Shown: positions 46,883-56,786 of the stretch, piece by piece
Position numbering within the stretch: the first letter of the stretch is position 1
Layout: every line of letters starts with the position of its first letter
From: a bacterium
Lineage (GTDB): Bacteria > Myxococcota_A > Bradymonadia > UBA7976 > UBA1532
Length of the DNA: 64,000 nucleotides
Direction of reading: 5' to 3'
Assembly: GCA_030426085.1 (NCBI GenBank)
Contig: JAUHYW010000034.1
Span: 1-64,000 of the forward strand
Notes under the pieces: model-generated
Told to the model about the DNA's origin: nothing
The model's database searches: none
The model's input: the letters and a program-made list of their open reading frames with translations, nothing else
Position numbers and translations under genes: made by a program

Positions 46883-48538
46883 TCAGCGCCGCCGACGCAG
46901 CCCGATCAGGCCCAGCAGCGCCAGCAGCCCCAGGGTGGTCGGCGCGGCGCCGTCGCCCGCGTCGCACGCGCAGCCGCTCTCGAGCGAGCGGATGGGGTTC
47001 ATCGCCTCGATGATGTCGGTGCGATCCTCCTGCACCTCGTTGGGGCCGGCGGTCAGGGCGCGCTCGATGACCAGCGCCCCCGGCACGCCCTCGCCGCGCA
47101 CGGTCTCCCCCGCCTGCCGCCGGATGAGGTTCGGGTTCTGGCCGTCGTCGAGCCGGAAGCGGATGCCGCTCGGGGTCTCGATGACCGCCCGCTCCCACAG
47201 CCGGTTGCCGTCCACGTCGCAGCGCACCCGGCGGATGGCGGTGCGCCGGTTGGGCACGTCGCCCAGGTCGGGGTTGAACTCGAACTCGGGGTCGAGATCC
47301 ATCTCGGCCGGGCTGAGCGTCGAGTACAGCCGGGTCAGGTAGGGGTTGGCCTCGGACAGCGCGCGCAGGTGGGTCCGGGGGGCGTTGTACTCCCGCTCGA
47401 TGGCGTCGGCGAGCGCGGCCCCGTCGATCGCGATCTCGCGCTCCCGATAGCAGGTCGGGCAGTTGAGGTAGTCCTGCAGCGAGAGGTCGTCGGGCAGCAG
47501 GATGCCGAGCCGCACGAGCCGCTGGAGGTCGGGGTCGGGCGACCACGGCAGGTCCCACAGGGCCAGCGCGTCGACGATGTCCATGTCGTCCTCGGCCTGC
47601 CGCACCGCATCGAGGGTGAACTCGGGGAAGACCCGCAGCCGGATGTCGGCCGGCCCGGCGAAGTCGGTGGCGAACGCCTTGCCGTTGGCCTCGTCGGCGG
47701 CCTGGCTCACCACGTCGGCGTAGTTCTGGCCGCTGTTCTGCCAGTCGATGGCCGCCTCGTTGATCACGACGTGGCGGTAGTTGAGCGGGATGGCCCGCCG
47801 GGTGCCGAGCACATGGACGATGATGCCCATGTCGGGGTCGGCGGCGACCGCGGTGGGCACGATGGGGATCGTCGGGCGGTCGCTGGGGAAGCTCAGCCGC
47901 AGCGGGGCCACATCGCCGCTCTCCCGGTCGGGCAGCAGCTTCACCGCGACGAAGGCGGCCCCCATCTCGAGGTAGGGCCCCAGCCGGGCGTCGGTCTCTT
48001 CGGGGATCTGGTAGCCGTTCTCGTCGAGCCAGCCGCGCAGGTCGTCGATGGTCTCGGCCCGCAGGGTGGCGATGTCGAAGGGGCCCACCGGCTCCCGGGA
48101 GAGGACCTGCACTCCGCCGCCGGGCTCGCCGGGCGCGGCCCCGGCGTCGACGCTGGTGAACCCGGCGTCGGCCGCGGCGAAGGCCACTTCGTCGCGGTCG
48201 CAGCTCGAGTCGAGCTCGGTGCGCAGCGTGAAGCGGGGCGCGAACTGGTTGTCGAGCACGGTGAAGAGCTGCTCGCTCGAGAGGGAGACCTCGACGTCGG
48301 GCGAGGTGGGCAGCAGCCAGCCGAACTCGGTCGGCGGGCCCTGGTAGGTGATGCGCACGTGCATGTGCAGGCGCTCGCCGTCGTGGCCGAAGAGGATGCG
48401 CTCGGCGGCCTGGTTGACCGGCTGGCTGTTGTCGCAGAAGAGGCCGCCGCAGGCGAGGGCGGCCGAGGGGGCGAGCAGGGCGGCGCCGAGGACGGCGGCG
48501 GCGAGGGGCGTCGCGGGCAGGCGAAGGGTCGGGTTCAT
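46883..48538 (-). CDS. DUF2330 protein with MYXO-CTERM sorting tail
   Basis: 551 residues. Signal peptide ending in SAALA, followed directly by CGGLFCDNSQPVNQAAERI, the typical opening of DUF2330 proteins. The end is a tripartite tail: ESGCACDAGDG, a hydrophobic helix (TTLGLLALLGLIGL) and RRRR, matching the MYXO-CTERM signal, in which the Cys is thought to be cleaved and anchored at the surface. Function of DUF2330 is unknown. This tail is the best taxonomic marker in the window (Myxococcota). GGAGACCCCG precedes the ATG. Confidence 0.92.
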   Translation of the reverse strand: MNPTLRLPATPLAAAVLGAALLAPSAALACGGLFCDNSQPVNQAAERILFGHDGERLHMHVRITYQGPPTEFGWLLPTSPDVEVSLSSEQLFTVLDNQFAPRFTLRTELDSSCDRDEVAFAAADAGFTSVDAGAAPGEPGGGVQVLSREPVGPFDIATLRAETIDDLRGWLDENGYQIPEETDARLGPYLEMGAAFVAVKLLPDRESGDVAPLRLSFPSDRPTIPIVPTAVAADPDMGIIVHVLGTRRAIPLNYRHVVINEAAIDWQNSGQNYADVVSQAADEANGKAFATDFAGPADIRLRVFPEFTLDAVRQAEDDMDIVDALALWDLPWSPDPDLQRLVRLGILLPDDLSLQDYLNCPTCYREREIAIDGAALADAIEREYNAPRTHLRALSEANPYLTRLYSTLSPAEMDLDPEFEFNPDLGDVPNRRTAIRRVRCDVDGNRLWERAVIETPSGIRFRLDDGQNPNLIRRQAGETVRGEGVPGALVIERALTAGPNEVQEDRTDIIEAMNPIRSLESGCACDAGDGAAPTTLGLLALLGLIGLRRRR

Positions 48539-48624
48539 CGGGGTCTCCACGTCGGGGGTGCTGCGCGGGACGACGTGGGCGGGCGGCCTTACACCGGCGA
48601 TGGGATCTCTCTCGGCGCTGTCGC

Positions 48625-49974
48625 TCAGTCCTGCCCGCGGGCGGCCTCGACGTCGATGCCCAGGCGCTCGCACACCCGGCGCAGCGTGCGGCGGCTGGTG
48701 CCCAGGCGGGCGGCCGACGCCCGGATGGATCCGCCGCAGGCCTTCAGCGCGGCCTCGACGGTCTCCCGATCGAGGACCGGCGCCGGGCAGGGCTTGGAGT
48801 GCACCGGCGTCGGATCGACCACCCGGGCCCGGGCCCGGACCACCGCCACCGCGTCGGGCAGGTGCCGCGATCCGATCGGCCGGTCGCCCGCCCGGCGGTG
48901 GGCGGTGCGCGCGACGCTCTGGAGCTCGCGCAGGTTCTCCGGCCAGGGGTAGAGGGCCAGCGCCTCGAAGGCGCCGGCGGTGAAGGCGGCCGGCTCGAGC
49001 CCCGCCAGCTCGCCGATCCAGCGGCCGAGGTCTTCGATCCGGGCCCGCAGCGGCGGCAGCTCGATGGGCAGGCCGTCGCGGTAGAGCCGGGCCCGCAGGT
49101 CGCGCCGGAAGCGGCCGACGCCCACCGCCACGTCCAGGTCGACGTGGGTCGCCGCGACGATGCGCGCGGTGGAGCGCTGAGCCCGCTCGCCGCCCTCCCG
49201 GCGGTAGACGCCGGTCTCGAGCACCCGCAGCAGGATGGCCTGGGCCTCGGGCGGCATCTCGCCCAGCTCGTCGAGGAAGAGCGTGCCGTCGGCGGCCTGC
49301 TCGAAGAGGCCCGGGCGGCCCTGGACCCCGGTGAAGGCGCCCGGCGCGGTGCCGAAGAGCTTCTGGGCCGCCGCGCCGCCCCGCAGCTCGGCGCAGTTGA
49401 TCGCCACGAACGGCCCCGGGCGGCCGGCGGCGAGGGCCCGGGCGGCGAACTCCTTGCCGGTGCCGGTCTCGCCGACGATCACCACCGGCTCGGCGCCGTC
49501 GAGCCGGGCGTCGGCCTCGCGGCAGATCCGGCGGACCGCGGGGGCGCGGCCGGGCATGAACCGGTGGTCGGGGTCGTCGGCGGGCGGCCCGAAGCGGAAG
49601 ACGAGCACGGTGTCGGCTAGGCGGATGACGTCCCCATCGGCGAGCGGGCGGCGGGCGCCGGGGGCGAGGGGCGCGCCGTCGTGCCACGAGCGGCGCGCCC
49701 GGGGGGTCGACAGCGCGAGCGTGGCGCCGCCCGGCGAGCGGTGGATCTCGGCGTGGGTCCGGGACAGGGCGGGGTCGCTCAGCCGGGCGCCGTCGACCCG
49801 GCGCCCGATGCGCAGGCTGTCCTGTAGTTCGAAGGTCTGGCCGACGAGGGCCGGGTCGACGGTGTGCACGACCCGCACATGGGCCGTCCAGCCGGGGCCG
49901 GTGGGCCCGGTGGGGTGGGATTCGGCGAGCGCGCCGGTCACGTCGCCGGTCGACGGCTCGGGGAAGATGGGCAT
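48625..49974 (-). CDS. FHA-domain sigma54-type transcriptional activator
   Basis: 449 residues. N-terminal FHA domain (about 45-125; SLRIGRRVDGARLSDPALSR and THAEIH give the GR, S and H of the phosphothreonine site). The central AAA+ domain has Walker A VIVGETGTGKEFAARAL (about 165-181), the sigma54 loop as GAFTGV instead of GAFTGA (about 212-217), Walker B GTLFLDELGEMP and the R-finger region. A Fis-type HTH (ASAARLGTSRRTLRRVCERL) ends the protein. FHA activators of this kind respond to Ser/Thr kinases in myxobacteria. The kinase at 52494-56627 is a possible partner. Target promoter not seen. Confidence 0.9.
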   Translation of the reverse strand: MPIFPEPSTGDVTGALAESHPTGPTGPGWTAHVRVVHTVDPALVGQTFELQDSLRIGRRVDGARLSDPALSRTHAEIHRSPGGATLALSTPRARRSWHDGAPLAPGARRPLADGDVIRLADTVLVFRFGPPADDPDHRFMPGRAPAVRRICREADARLDGAEPVVIVGETGTGKEFAARALAAGRPGPFVAINCAELRGGAAAQKLFGTAPGAFTGVQGRPGLFEQAADGTLFLDELGEMPPEAQAILLRVLETGVYRREGGERAQRSTARIVAATHVDLDVAVGVGRFRRDLRARLYRDGLPIELPPLRARIEDLGRWIGELAGLEPAAFTAGAFEALALYPWPENLRELQSVARTAHRRAGDRPIGSRHLPDAVAVVRARARVVDPTPVHSKPCPAPVLDRETVEAALKACGGSIRASAARLGTSRRTLRRVCERLGIDVEAARGQD

Positions 49975-50093
49975 CGACGGCCTCGGGCAGCGAGCGGCCG
50001 GCGGCGACCGCGGGGTTCACGGGCGCCGTGGTTCCGATGGTCGAGCCGACCATAGGGCCCGGCCGGTGAGAAGTCGAGCGGGGGCCCGCCCGA

Positions 50094-52271
50094 TCACTCG
50101 GAGGGGCCGTCGCCGGAGACCGCCGAGGCCACCGCTTCGAGCCGGTCGGCGGCGGGGCCTTCGTCGGCGGCCCGCAGCGCGTCGACCGCCTGCCCGCTCA
50201 CCGCGCCGTACATCTCGCGCCCCAGCGTCTCGACCGCCGCGCCGGCGTCGTCGATGAGCGGCTTCAGCAGCGCCCGGGCCCGCTCGACGTCGGCCGGGGC
50301 GGCGGTGAAGGCCGGCCCGCCCCGCGGCGCGGCGAGCGCGTCGCGGGCGGCGTCGAAGTCCAGCGTGCGGAACGGCCGCAGCAGCGGCAGCCCCAGCGCG
50401 ACCCCGGCGTGCAGCGCGACCCGCCGCTCGGGCAGCCGCGCCCGGACCGCCTCGAGGGTGGCGTTGGCCCCCTCGAGGCAGCGCGAGCCGCCGAAGCGCA
50501 GCACCCGGGCGACGTCGTCGGTGAAGACGTCCTGGGCCAGCACCTGCTCGTCGTAGTGGGCCGGCGGCAGGATCCGCACCCGCACCGGGTTCGAGATGAG
50601 CAGCTCGCCGTCGACCGTGGTCACCATCCGGATGGTGTAGTCCCCCGGCTCGGTGATCTGCCAGCCGTCGGGCCCGGCCGACACCAGCCGGATCTCTTCG
50701 GCGCCGGCCATGCCCGGCTCGAGCACGTCGACCCGCCCCCGGGTGAAGTACCGGGCGAAGGGCCGCACCGGGCGCGCCGGCCCGCCCGCCCGGCGCACGA
50801 GGAGCAGCCCGTCGTCCAGCGCGTGGCCGTCGACCAGCGCCGGGGCGTCCGAGGTGTTGACCAGCGACGCCGCCACCCGCACCGGCTCGAGGAACTGGTA
50901 GGTGCGGTCGGCCCGCTCGGCCCGCAGCCGCACCCCGAGGCGCGGGGCGTGCGGCTGCTGGCGCAGGGCGTGGTCGTCGAACCAGTCGGCGTTGCCCATC
51001 TCGACGAAGGCCTCGGGCGCGTGCCGCATGAACAGCAGCTCGCTGTCGCTGAACCGGTACTCGAAGTCGGCGAAGAACGCCTCCTGGCCCCCGCTGACGA
51101 AGTAGGGGTAGTTCATGAAGCTGCGGGCCTCGGGCTCATCGGCCAGCGCCATCCACGGCGTGCCCAGGCTCTTCTGCCACGAGTGGGCCAGGTTGAAGGC
51201 GTGCCCCATCTCGTGCACCGCCGTCCACAGCTTCATCCGCCGGACCCACGCCGCCGGCGCGCTGTCGCCGGCCGGGGCCCGGGCGATGAACGAGTCGGTG
51301 AACAGCGCGGTGCCCTGGCGGTGGTTGGGCCCGATGTCGTCGAACATGATGCCGCCGAGCGAGTCGCCCGCCTGGTGGAGCTGGGCGGCGAGCACCCACA
51401 TCGACCACTGGGGCTTGTCGGCGAAGCGGGACCAGTAGACCTGCATCGCGTCGTGCATCTCGGCGTCGGTCCACCGGGCGTCGGCGCCCGCCTCGGCGAG
51501 CGGGATGGCGCCGTCGCCGCCCGAGCTCGACACCGCGAAGCCGGCCCGCTCGAAGACGTCGGCCACGCTCAGCGGCTCGTCGGCCATCGACGACGGGCGG
51601 TTGGGGTGGTCGTGGGTCCCGATCTCGTACACCGGGCTGGCCCCGGCGACCGTGTCGAACTCGAGCTCGACGTCGCGGAAGCTCTCCGACTGCCAGCGAT
51701 AGGTCCGGGTGAGGGTGCCGCCGCGGCCGACGAAGCGCACCGTCACCTGCCGGTTGGCGGGGATGAGGCTGCGCCGGGCGGTGACGGTGACCTGGGTGTA
51801 GGGCAGCGCGCCGCCGTGGGTGAACCAGATGCCGCCGCTCCAGGTGTCGGCGGCGGTCTCGGTGACGGCGGCGATCCAGTGGGTCTCGCCCTGCAGCGGG
51901 CGGTGGAAGGTGCCGCTGACGGTCATCTGGGGGTAGCGGCCGTCGACGTCGAGGCGCAGGGTCTCGCTGGGCCGCAGCCACCACGGGAGCGGCACGAGGT
52001 CGGCCTCGGCGGCCGGGCGGGGTCCCGGCGGGTCGACCGGGCTGGGGATGGGATCGAACGGGAAGGGGATCGGGATCGGGCCCGGCCCGCGCCACACCTT
52101 CGGCGCCCGCCACCGGTAGCGCCCGCTGACGCCGATGAGGATCGGCAGGGGCACCGGGGGCCAGGGGAACGGCAGCGGGCGGGGGATGGGGCCCGGCATC
52201 GGGCGAGGCACCGGGATGGCTTCGGCGGTGCCATTGGTGATGCCATCATCGGGGATGTCGTAATCGCTCAT
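50094..52271 (-). CDS. Putative zinc metalloprotease (HExxHxxxxxH) with proline-rich N-terminus
   Basis: 725 residues. No signal peptide; residues 20-90 are strikingly Pro-rich (PRPMPGPIPRPLPFPWPPVP). A beta domain follows (about 100-215). The zinc motif is AVHEMGHAFNLAHSW (His353, Glu354, His357, His363), an HExxHxxxxxH arrangement with Asn instead of the usual metzincin Gly. RSFMNYPYFV about 25 residues later could be the Met-turn. C-terminal Ig-like strands and a helical tail end the chain. AGGAGA precedes the ATG at 52271. Secretion route is unclear; it may act inside the cell or use a non-classical pathway. Confidence 0.8.
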   Translation of the reverse strand: MSDYDIPDDGITNGTAEAIPVPRPMPGPIPRPLPFPWPPVPLPILIGVSGRYRWRAPKVWRGPGPIPIPFPFDPIPSPVDPPGPRPAAEADLVPLPWWLRPSETLRLDVDGRYPQMTVSGTFHRPLQGETHWIAAVTETAADTWSGGIWFTHGGALPYTQVTVTARRSLIPANRQVTVRFVGRGGTLTRTYRWQSESFRDVELEFDTVAGASPVYEIGTHDHPNRPSSMADEPLSVADVFERAGFAVSSSGGDGAIPLAEAGADARWTDAEMHDAMQVYWSRFADKPQWSMWVLAAQLHQAGDSLGGIMFDDIGPNHRQGTALFTDSFIARAPAGDSAPAAWVRRMKLWTAVHEMGHAFNLAHSWQKSLGTPWMALADEPEARSFMNYPYFVSGGQEAFFADFEYRFSDSELLFMRHAPEAFVEMGNADWFDDHALRQQPHAPRLGVRLRAERADRTYQFLEPVRVAASLVNTSDAPALVDGHALDDGLLLVRRAGGPARPVRPFARYFTRGRVDVLEPGMAGAEEIRLVSAGPDGWQITEPGDYTIRMVTTVDGELLISNPVRVRILPPAHYDEQVLAQDVFTDDVARVLRFGGSRCLEGANATLEAVRARLPERRVALHAGVALGLPLLRPFRTLDFDAARDALAAPRGGPAFTAAPADVERARALLKPLIDDAGAAVETLGREMYGAVSGQAVDALRAADEGPAADRLEAVASAVSGDGPSE

Positions 52272-52417
52272 CTCTCGTCTCCTGACGGTCGCGGAGGGCG
52301 CTCGGGCCCTCCATCCGGGTGCCGCCCGGCGCCATACCGGGCGCGGATGGCATGAGCAGCATCCATGCCACCCGCGAGACGCCGGGAGACCGTCGGCGAT
52401 CGGTGTTTTCGGGGGCC

Positions 52418-52451
52418 TGCCCATGGGCAGCGAGCGGGGTGCCCATGGGCA
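52418..52451. promoter_or_regulatory. Two TGCCCATGGGCA palindromes 22 bp apart
   Basis: The perfect 12-bp palindrome TGCCCATGGGCA occurs at 52418-52429 and 52440-52451. The 22-bp spacing puts both on the same face of the helix. They lie in the 222-bp gap upstream of the metalloprotease gene, suggesting an operator for a dimeric regulator. Confidence 0.55.
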
Positions 52452-52476
52452 GGGGTGGGCAGATGGGTGTGATGCG

Positions 52477-52497
52477 GTGATGCCACCCGGGCATCAC
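52477..52497 (-). terminator. Hairpin overlapping the stop of the kinase gene
   Basis: GTGATGCC (52477-52484) and GGCATCAC (52490-52497) form an 8-bp stem with a 5-base loop that includes the stop codon of the kinase gene. No T tract follows, so it is a weak terminator or an mRNA-stability element. Confidence 0.4.
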
Positions 52498-55400
52498 ATC
52501 ATGCCCCACTCCAGCGCGTCGGCGTCTTCGCTGCGGCCCAGCGCCCGGTAGTGGCGGATCGCGAGCTGGCGGGCGTCCTCGGCCCGGCGGCTGCGGCCGC
52601 GCTGCTCGGCGAGGCGGGCGGCGAGGGCCCCGATGCGGGCGATGTCGGGCTCGGCGACCACCCCCGAGCGCATGGGGGCCATGCCGTGCCAGTGGTCGTC
52701 CCACGCGCCCCAGTCGTGCAGCGAGGCGGCGCACGGCAGCAGGCACGCGTGGCCCAGGGCGGCGACCATGCGGGCGTCGGCGGCGCCGCTCAGCGCGTCG
52801 AGCAGCACGGTGCGGGCGTCGCGGTATTGCTCCAGCTCGACGAGCAGCAGGCCCTGCTTCACGTCGGCCAGCGCCGGGCTGGCGCCCACCGCGCGCAGCA
52901 TGCGGGCCGCCTCCCGGTAGCGGCTGGCGGCCTCGTCGAAGCGCTTGCGGTCCCGCTCGACGTCGCCTTGCAGCAGCGCGGCCCGGGCCAGCGCCCGCCG
53001 GGCCCCGCCCCGGTAGTAGGCCCGGGCGGCCTGGGTGATGAAGCGCTCGGCCCGCTCGAGCTGCCCCCGGCGGCGGGCCATGTCGGCGAGGTTGTACAGC
53101 ACGTCGCCCCGCAGCCGGGGGCGGTCGAGGCCGCGCAGGGTCGACACGGCGACGGTCAGGGTGCGCTCGGCGGCGTCGTAGCGCCCCTGCTCGGCGAGGC
53201 AGCGGCCGGCCATGCTGCGCAGCCGGGTCGCGAGGACGGGGTCTTCGAGGCGGGGCAGGCGCTCGAGTGCCCGGGCGAACGTGCGCCAGGCGGCGTCCGG
53301 CCCCTCGGTGGTACGGAGAGCCCGCCCCAGCTCGATGAGCGCCTCGACTTGCAGCGGTGGATCCTCGCGACGACGCAGCGCCACGACGACCGCCTTGCGG
53401 GCCCGACGCAGCGCGCCCGAGGCGTCGCCCGCCAGCAGCCGGGCGTGGGCCCAGCGCAGCCCGACCTCGGTCCACACCCGGTCGCTGAGGGGGATGCGCA
53501 GGGCCCGCTGGGCCCGGATGCGCTGGCGCAGGGCCCGCTCGGCGGTCAGGAACTCGGCCCGATCGAGGTGCTGGTCGGCGGCGTCGAGCAGCGGCTCGAG
53601 GGCCGCGCTCTGGTTGCCGGCGGCGATGAGGTGCTCGGCGAGGCGCACCGGCTCCGGGCGCCCGCGGGCGGTGAGCACCGCGGCGCACAGGCCGTTCCAC
53701 CGCCGCCAGCGGCCGCCGGAGCGGGCCCGCTGCTGCAGCGCCTCGCGCAGCATGACGTGGGTGAAGGCCCACCGGCCGTCGTCTTCGGGGCGCACCAGCC
53801 GCTCGGCGAGCAGGCGGGCGAAGGCCCGCTGGGGGTGGGCCAGCCGGGCCCGCACGCAGGTGTCGCTCCACTCCTCGGGGTCGACGCTCTGCCCGAGCAC
53901 CGCCGCGATCTCGAGCGCCTGCACCGCCCGGTCCTCGGCCCCGCGCAGCGCGCTGTCCAGGCGGGTCAGCCACAGCGCCTGCTGCTCGCCGGGCAGCGAC
54001 AGCTCGAGGTCGTCGTCCCGCAGGCGGAAGCCGGTGGGGCTGCTCTCGAGCACGCCGGTCGAGATCCAGTGGCGCACCAGCTCGATGGCGAACTGGGGGC
54101 TGCCGGCGGAGCGCTCGACGAGGCGGTCGACGAGGTTGGGCGCCAGCGGCACCACCGAGCGCACGAGCTGGAACTGAAGCACCGGCGGCAGCGGGTCGAG
54201 CCGCAGGCGGGTGACGTTGCCCCGGCGGGCCAGCTCGGCCACCTGCCGCCGGGCGGGGGCGTCGTCGCGCAGGGCGTCCTCCCGGATGGTGGCGATGGCC
54301 AGCACCGGCAGGCGGGGGTGCGACTCGAGCAGGGCGTCGAGCAGTTGCAGGGTGTCGGGGCCCCACTGCACGTCGTCGCACAGGATCACGACCGGGCGGC
54401 GGGCGGTCAGCGCCTCGATCCCGGCGAGCAGGCCGGTCAGGGTCTGGTCGTCCAGCGGCGCCTCGGCCCGGGGGTCGGGCTGCGGGTCGTCGGGGTCGGG
54501 CAGCGCCGAGGCGAGGGCGGCGATGATCTCGGGGGTGCCGTGGGGCCCCAGCGCGGCCTCGACCCGGGTCACCCGCTCGGCGCCCTCGAGATCGGCGCAG
54601 CGCAGGAAGCGGGCCAGCATCGCCCCCGGCCCCGACTGGCTCGACGGCAGCCGGTCGTGCACCGCGTGCAGGTGCTCGGCGGTGCCCAGCTCGTGGGCCC
54701 GGCGGGCGAGCCACTCGGCGAGGTGGGTCTTGCCCTGGCCGGCGGGGCCCTCGATGAACACCGCCCGGGCCCGCCCCCGCACCGCCGAGCGCAGAGCCGA
54801 CCACAGGTGATCCCGCTCGGCCTCGCGGCCCACCGGCGGCGGCACCCGCATGCGGGCGAGGGCCAGGCCGACGTCGATCATCGGCGGCGGGGTCGGCTCC
54901 CGCTGGCGGCGCCACGAGGCGGGCAGGGGCGGCCGCCCGTCGGCGCTCGGGCCGCCGGCCCACGAGTCGTCGGTGATGGGCAGGAAGACCGGCGGGAGCT
55001 GAAGCGTGGCCGGGCCGGGGCGCTCGGTCGAGGCCTCCCGGCGGTCGGGCGGCGCGGTCGAGCCGGCGCCGGCGCGGGCCTCGGGCTGGACCTCCTCCGA
55101 GTCGGCGGCGAGCGGGGCCCCGGTGGACGGCAGCGCCTCGACCGTCGCCCGATCGACCAGGGCCCCCCGGGTCGCCAGCCGGACCATGGCCTCGGTCTCG
55201 GCGAAGCGGGCCTCCATCAGCGGGGTCAGCGGCGCGGTGTCGACGATGGCCGGGTCGTCGTCGTCGAAGACCTCGGGGGGCAGCTCATCGGGGATCTCGG
55301 TGTCCCGATCCATGTCGGTGATGAGCTCGGCGGTGGTCGGCGGCCGCACGCCGGGCGGGGTGGTGTCGTCGCCCAGGGTGTCGGCCGGATCACCCCCCCG

Positions 55401-56627
55401 CTCGGCCTCCGGATCACCCCGCTCGCCCGACTCGTCGGGCATGCGCAGCGCGTCGAAGGCCGCGTCGACGCTGTCGGAGAGCGCGGTCACCCGGGGGTCG
55501 CCGGGGGGGTCGGTGTCGGCCGTCTCCGGGGGCCGGGGGGCGTCGGTCTCGGCGCTCTCGGCGAACTCGTCGAAGCCCGGCAGCCGCTCGAACGGCGGGG
55601 GCATCGGCCCCGGGCGGATGTCGAGCGTGTCGTCGTCGCCCGGCGGCTCGGCGTGCCAGGCGTCCCGCTCGGCGGCGGCGGCCACCGCCAGGGCCAGCCC
55701 CGAGGGCGCGTCCATCGTCTCGGCGAACGGGATGTCGGCCGTGCGCCGCCGGATGCTCGGGTCGGACGCCGGCCCCTGCACCTCGTCGGGCAGCCCGAGC
55801 AGCGCGACGGCGGCGTCGGCCGCGAACCGGAAGCGGCTGTGCGGGGTGCGGCCCATCATGCGCACCAGCCACTGCTCGAAGGCGTGCGGCACCGGGAAGC
55901 GGGGCGCCAGCGCGGGCAGCGGCTCCTGGATGTGGGCCACCAGCAGCCCCACCGCGCTGCCCCGGTGGCGGTCGGCGTGCGGGGCGTGGCCGGTGGCCAG
56001 CTCATAGGCCATGCAGCCGACGGCGTAGAGGTCGGTCCACGGCCCGAAGGCTCGCCAGTCGTTGCGGATCTGCTCGGGGGCCATGTAGCCCGGGGTGCCC
56101 AGGCTGTCCGACCCGATCGCCTCGCCGACGACCGCCGGGTTGACCGCCAGCCCGAAGTCGGTGAGCACCGGCCCCCGGTCGCCGATGAGCACGTTGTCCG
56201 GCTTGAGGTCGCGGTGCACGACCCCGTGGGCGTGGGCGTGGGCCAGCGCGTCGAGCAGCGCCAGCAGGGTCGCCCGCAGCCGGGGCCAGTCCATGGTGCG
56301 CAGGTTGCGCAGCGATCCGCCGGCCAGCCACTCCATCGCGAGGTACGGGGCGCCGGCGGCCAGCGCGCCCCGGGTCAAGGCCGAGGTCGCGGTGTCGATC
56401 TCGCCGTAGTCGTGGATGCGCACGACCGCCGGGTGGTGCAGCCGGGCCATCGCCTGCACCTCGTGGGTGAACTGCTCGCGATACGCCTGCTCCCGGCCCT
56501 GGGGCGGGGTGACCACCTTGACCGCCACCGGCACCCGCTGCGCCCGGTGCTCGCCGCGCCAGACCTCGGCCATGCCCCCTCGGGCGACGGGCTCGATCAG
56601 ATCGAATGGGCCGATGGCGATGGTCAA
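52494..56627 (-). CDS. Ser/Thr protein kinase fused to AAA ATPase and TPR domains
   Basis: 1377 residues from a TTG start at 56627 (GAGGA nine bases upstream); a GTG at 56684 would add 19 residues. Kinase domain at about 5-270: Gly-rich loop ARGGMAEVW, VAVKVV (Lys37), VVHRDLKPDNVLIGDRG, LTDFGLA and APE in GYMAPEQI. A long acidic Pro-rich linker (about 300-620) follows, then a STAND/AAA ATPase with FIEGPAGQGKTHLAEWLARR (Walker A) and VVILCDDVQW (Walker B), then TPR-type helices to the end. It fits the family of myxobacterial PknB-like kinases with ATPase and TPR sensor regions that phosphorylate downstream regulators. Confidence 0.88.
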   Translation of the reverse strand: MTIAIGPFDLIEPVARGGMAEVWRGEHRAQRVPVAVKVVTPPQGREQAYREQFTHEVQAMARLHHPAVVRIHDYGEIDTATSALTRGALAAGAPYLAMEWLAGGSLRNLRTMDWPRLRATLLALLDALAHAHAHGVVHRDLKPDNVLIGDRGPVLTDFGLAVNPAVVGEAIGSDSLGTPGYMAPEQIRNDWRAFGPWTDLYAVGCMAYELATGHAPHADRHRGSAVGLLVAHIQEPLPALAPRFPVPHAFEQWLVRMMGRTPHSRFRFAADAAVALLGLPDEVQGPASDPSIRRRTADIPFAETMDAPSGLALAVAAAAERDAWHAEPPGDDDTLDIRPGPMPPPFERLPGFDEFAESAETDAPRPPETADTDPPGDPRVTALSDSVDAAFDALRMPDESGERGDPEAERGGDPADTLGDDTTPPGVRPPTTAELITDMDRDTEIPDELPPEVFDDDDPAIVDTAPLTPLMEARFAETEAMVRLATRGALVDRATVEALPSTGAPLAADSEEVQPEARAGAGSTAPPDRREASTERPGPATLQLPPVFLPITDDSWAGGPSADGRPPLPASWRRQREPTPPPMIDVGLALARMRVPPPVGREAERDHLWSALRSAVRGRARAVFIEGPAGQGKTHLAEWLARRAHELGTAEHLHAVHDRLPSSQSGPGAMLARFLRCADLEGAERVTRVEAALGPHGTPEIIAALASALPDPDDPQPDPRAEAPLDDQTLTGLLAGIEALTARRPVVILCDDVQWGPDTLQLLDALLESHPRLPVLAIATIREDALRDDAPARRQVAELARRGNVTRLRLDPLPPVLQFQLVRSVVPLAPNLVDRLVERSAGSPQFAIELVRHWISTGVLESSPTGFRLRDDDLELSLPGEQQALWLTRLDSALRGAEDRAVQALEIAAVLGQSVDPEEWSDTCVRARLAHPQRAFARLLAERLVRPEDDGRWAFTHVMLREALQQRARSGGRWRRWNGLCAAVLTARGRPEPVRLAEHLIAAGNQSAALEPLLDAADQHLDRAEFLTAERALRQRIRAQRALRIPLSDRVWTEVGLRWAHARLLAGDASGALRRARKAVVVALRRREDPPLQVEALIELGRALRTTEGPDAAWRTFARALERLPRLEDPVLATRLRSMAGRCLAEQGRYDAAERTLTVAVSTLRGLDRPRLRGDVLYNLADMARRRGQLERAERFITQAARAYYRGGARRALARAALLQGDVERDRKRFDEAASRYREAARMLRAVGASPALADVKQGLLLVELEQYRDARTVLLDALSGAADARMVAALGHACLLPCAASLHDWGAWDDHWHGMAPMRSGVVAEPDIARIGALAARLAEQRGRSRRAEDARQLAIRHYRALGRSEDADALEWGMM

Positions 56628-56786
56628 GCGGGCGGTCCTCGGGTGTCGACGCGCGCCCGGCGGACACGCCACCGGCGATCCCACACCGCCGGGGGGGCGG
56701 CGTCAACCTCCATGGCCCGCGGCGAATCCCCGGCGGCGGCTCGGGCGTCGATCGGTTCCACTCGGGAGGAGATCCGAGGAGGCCAG

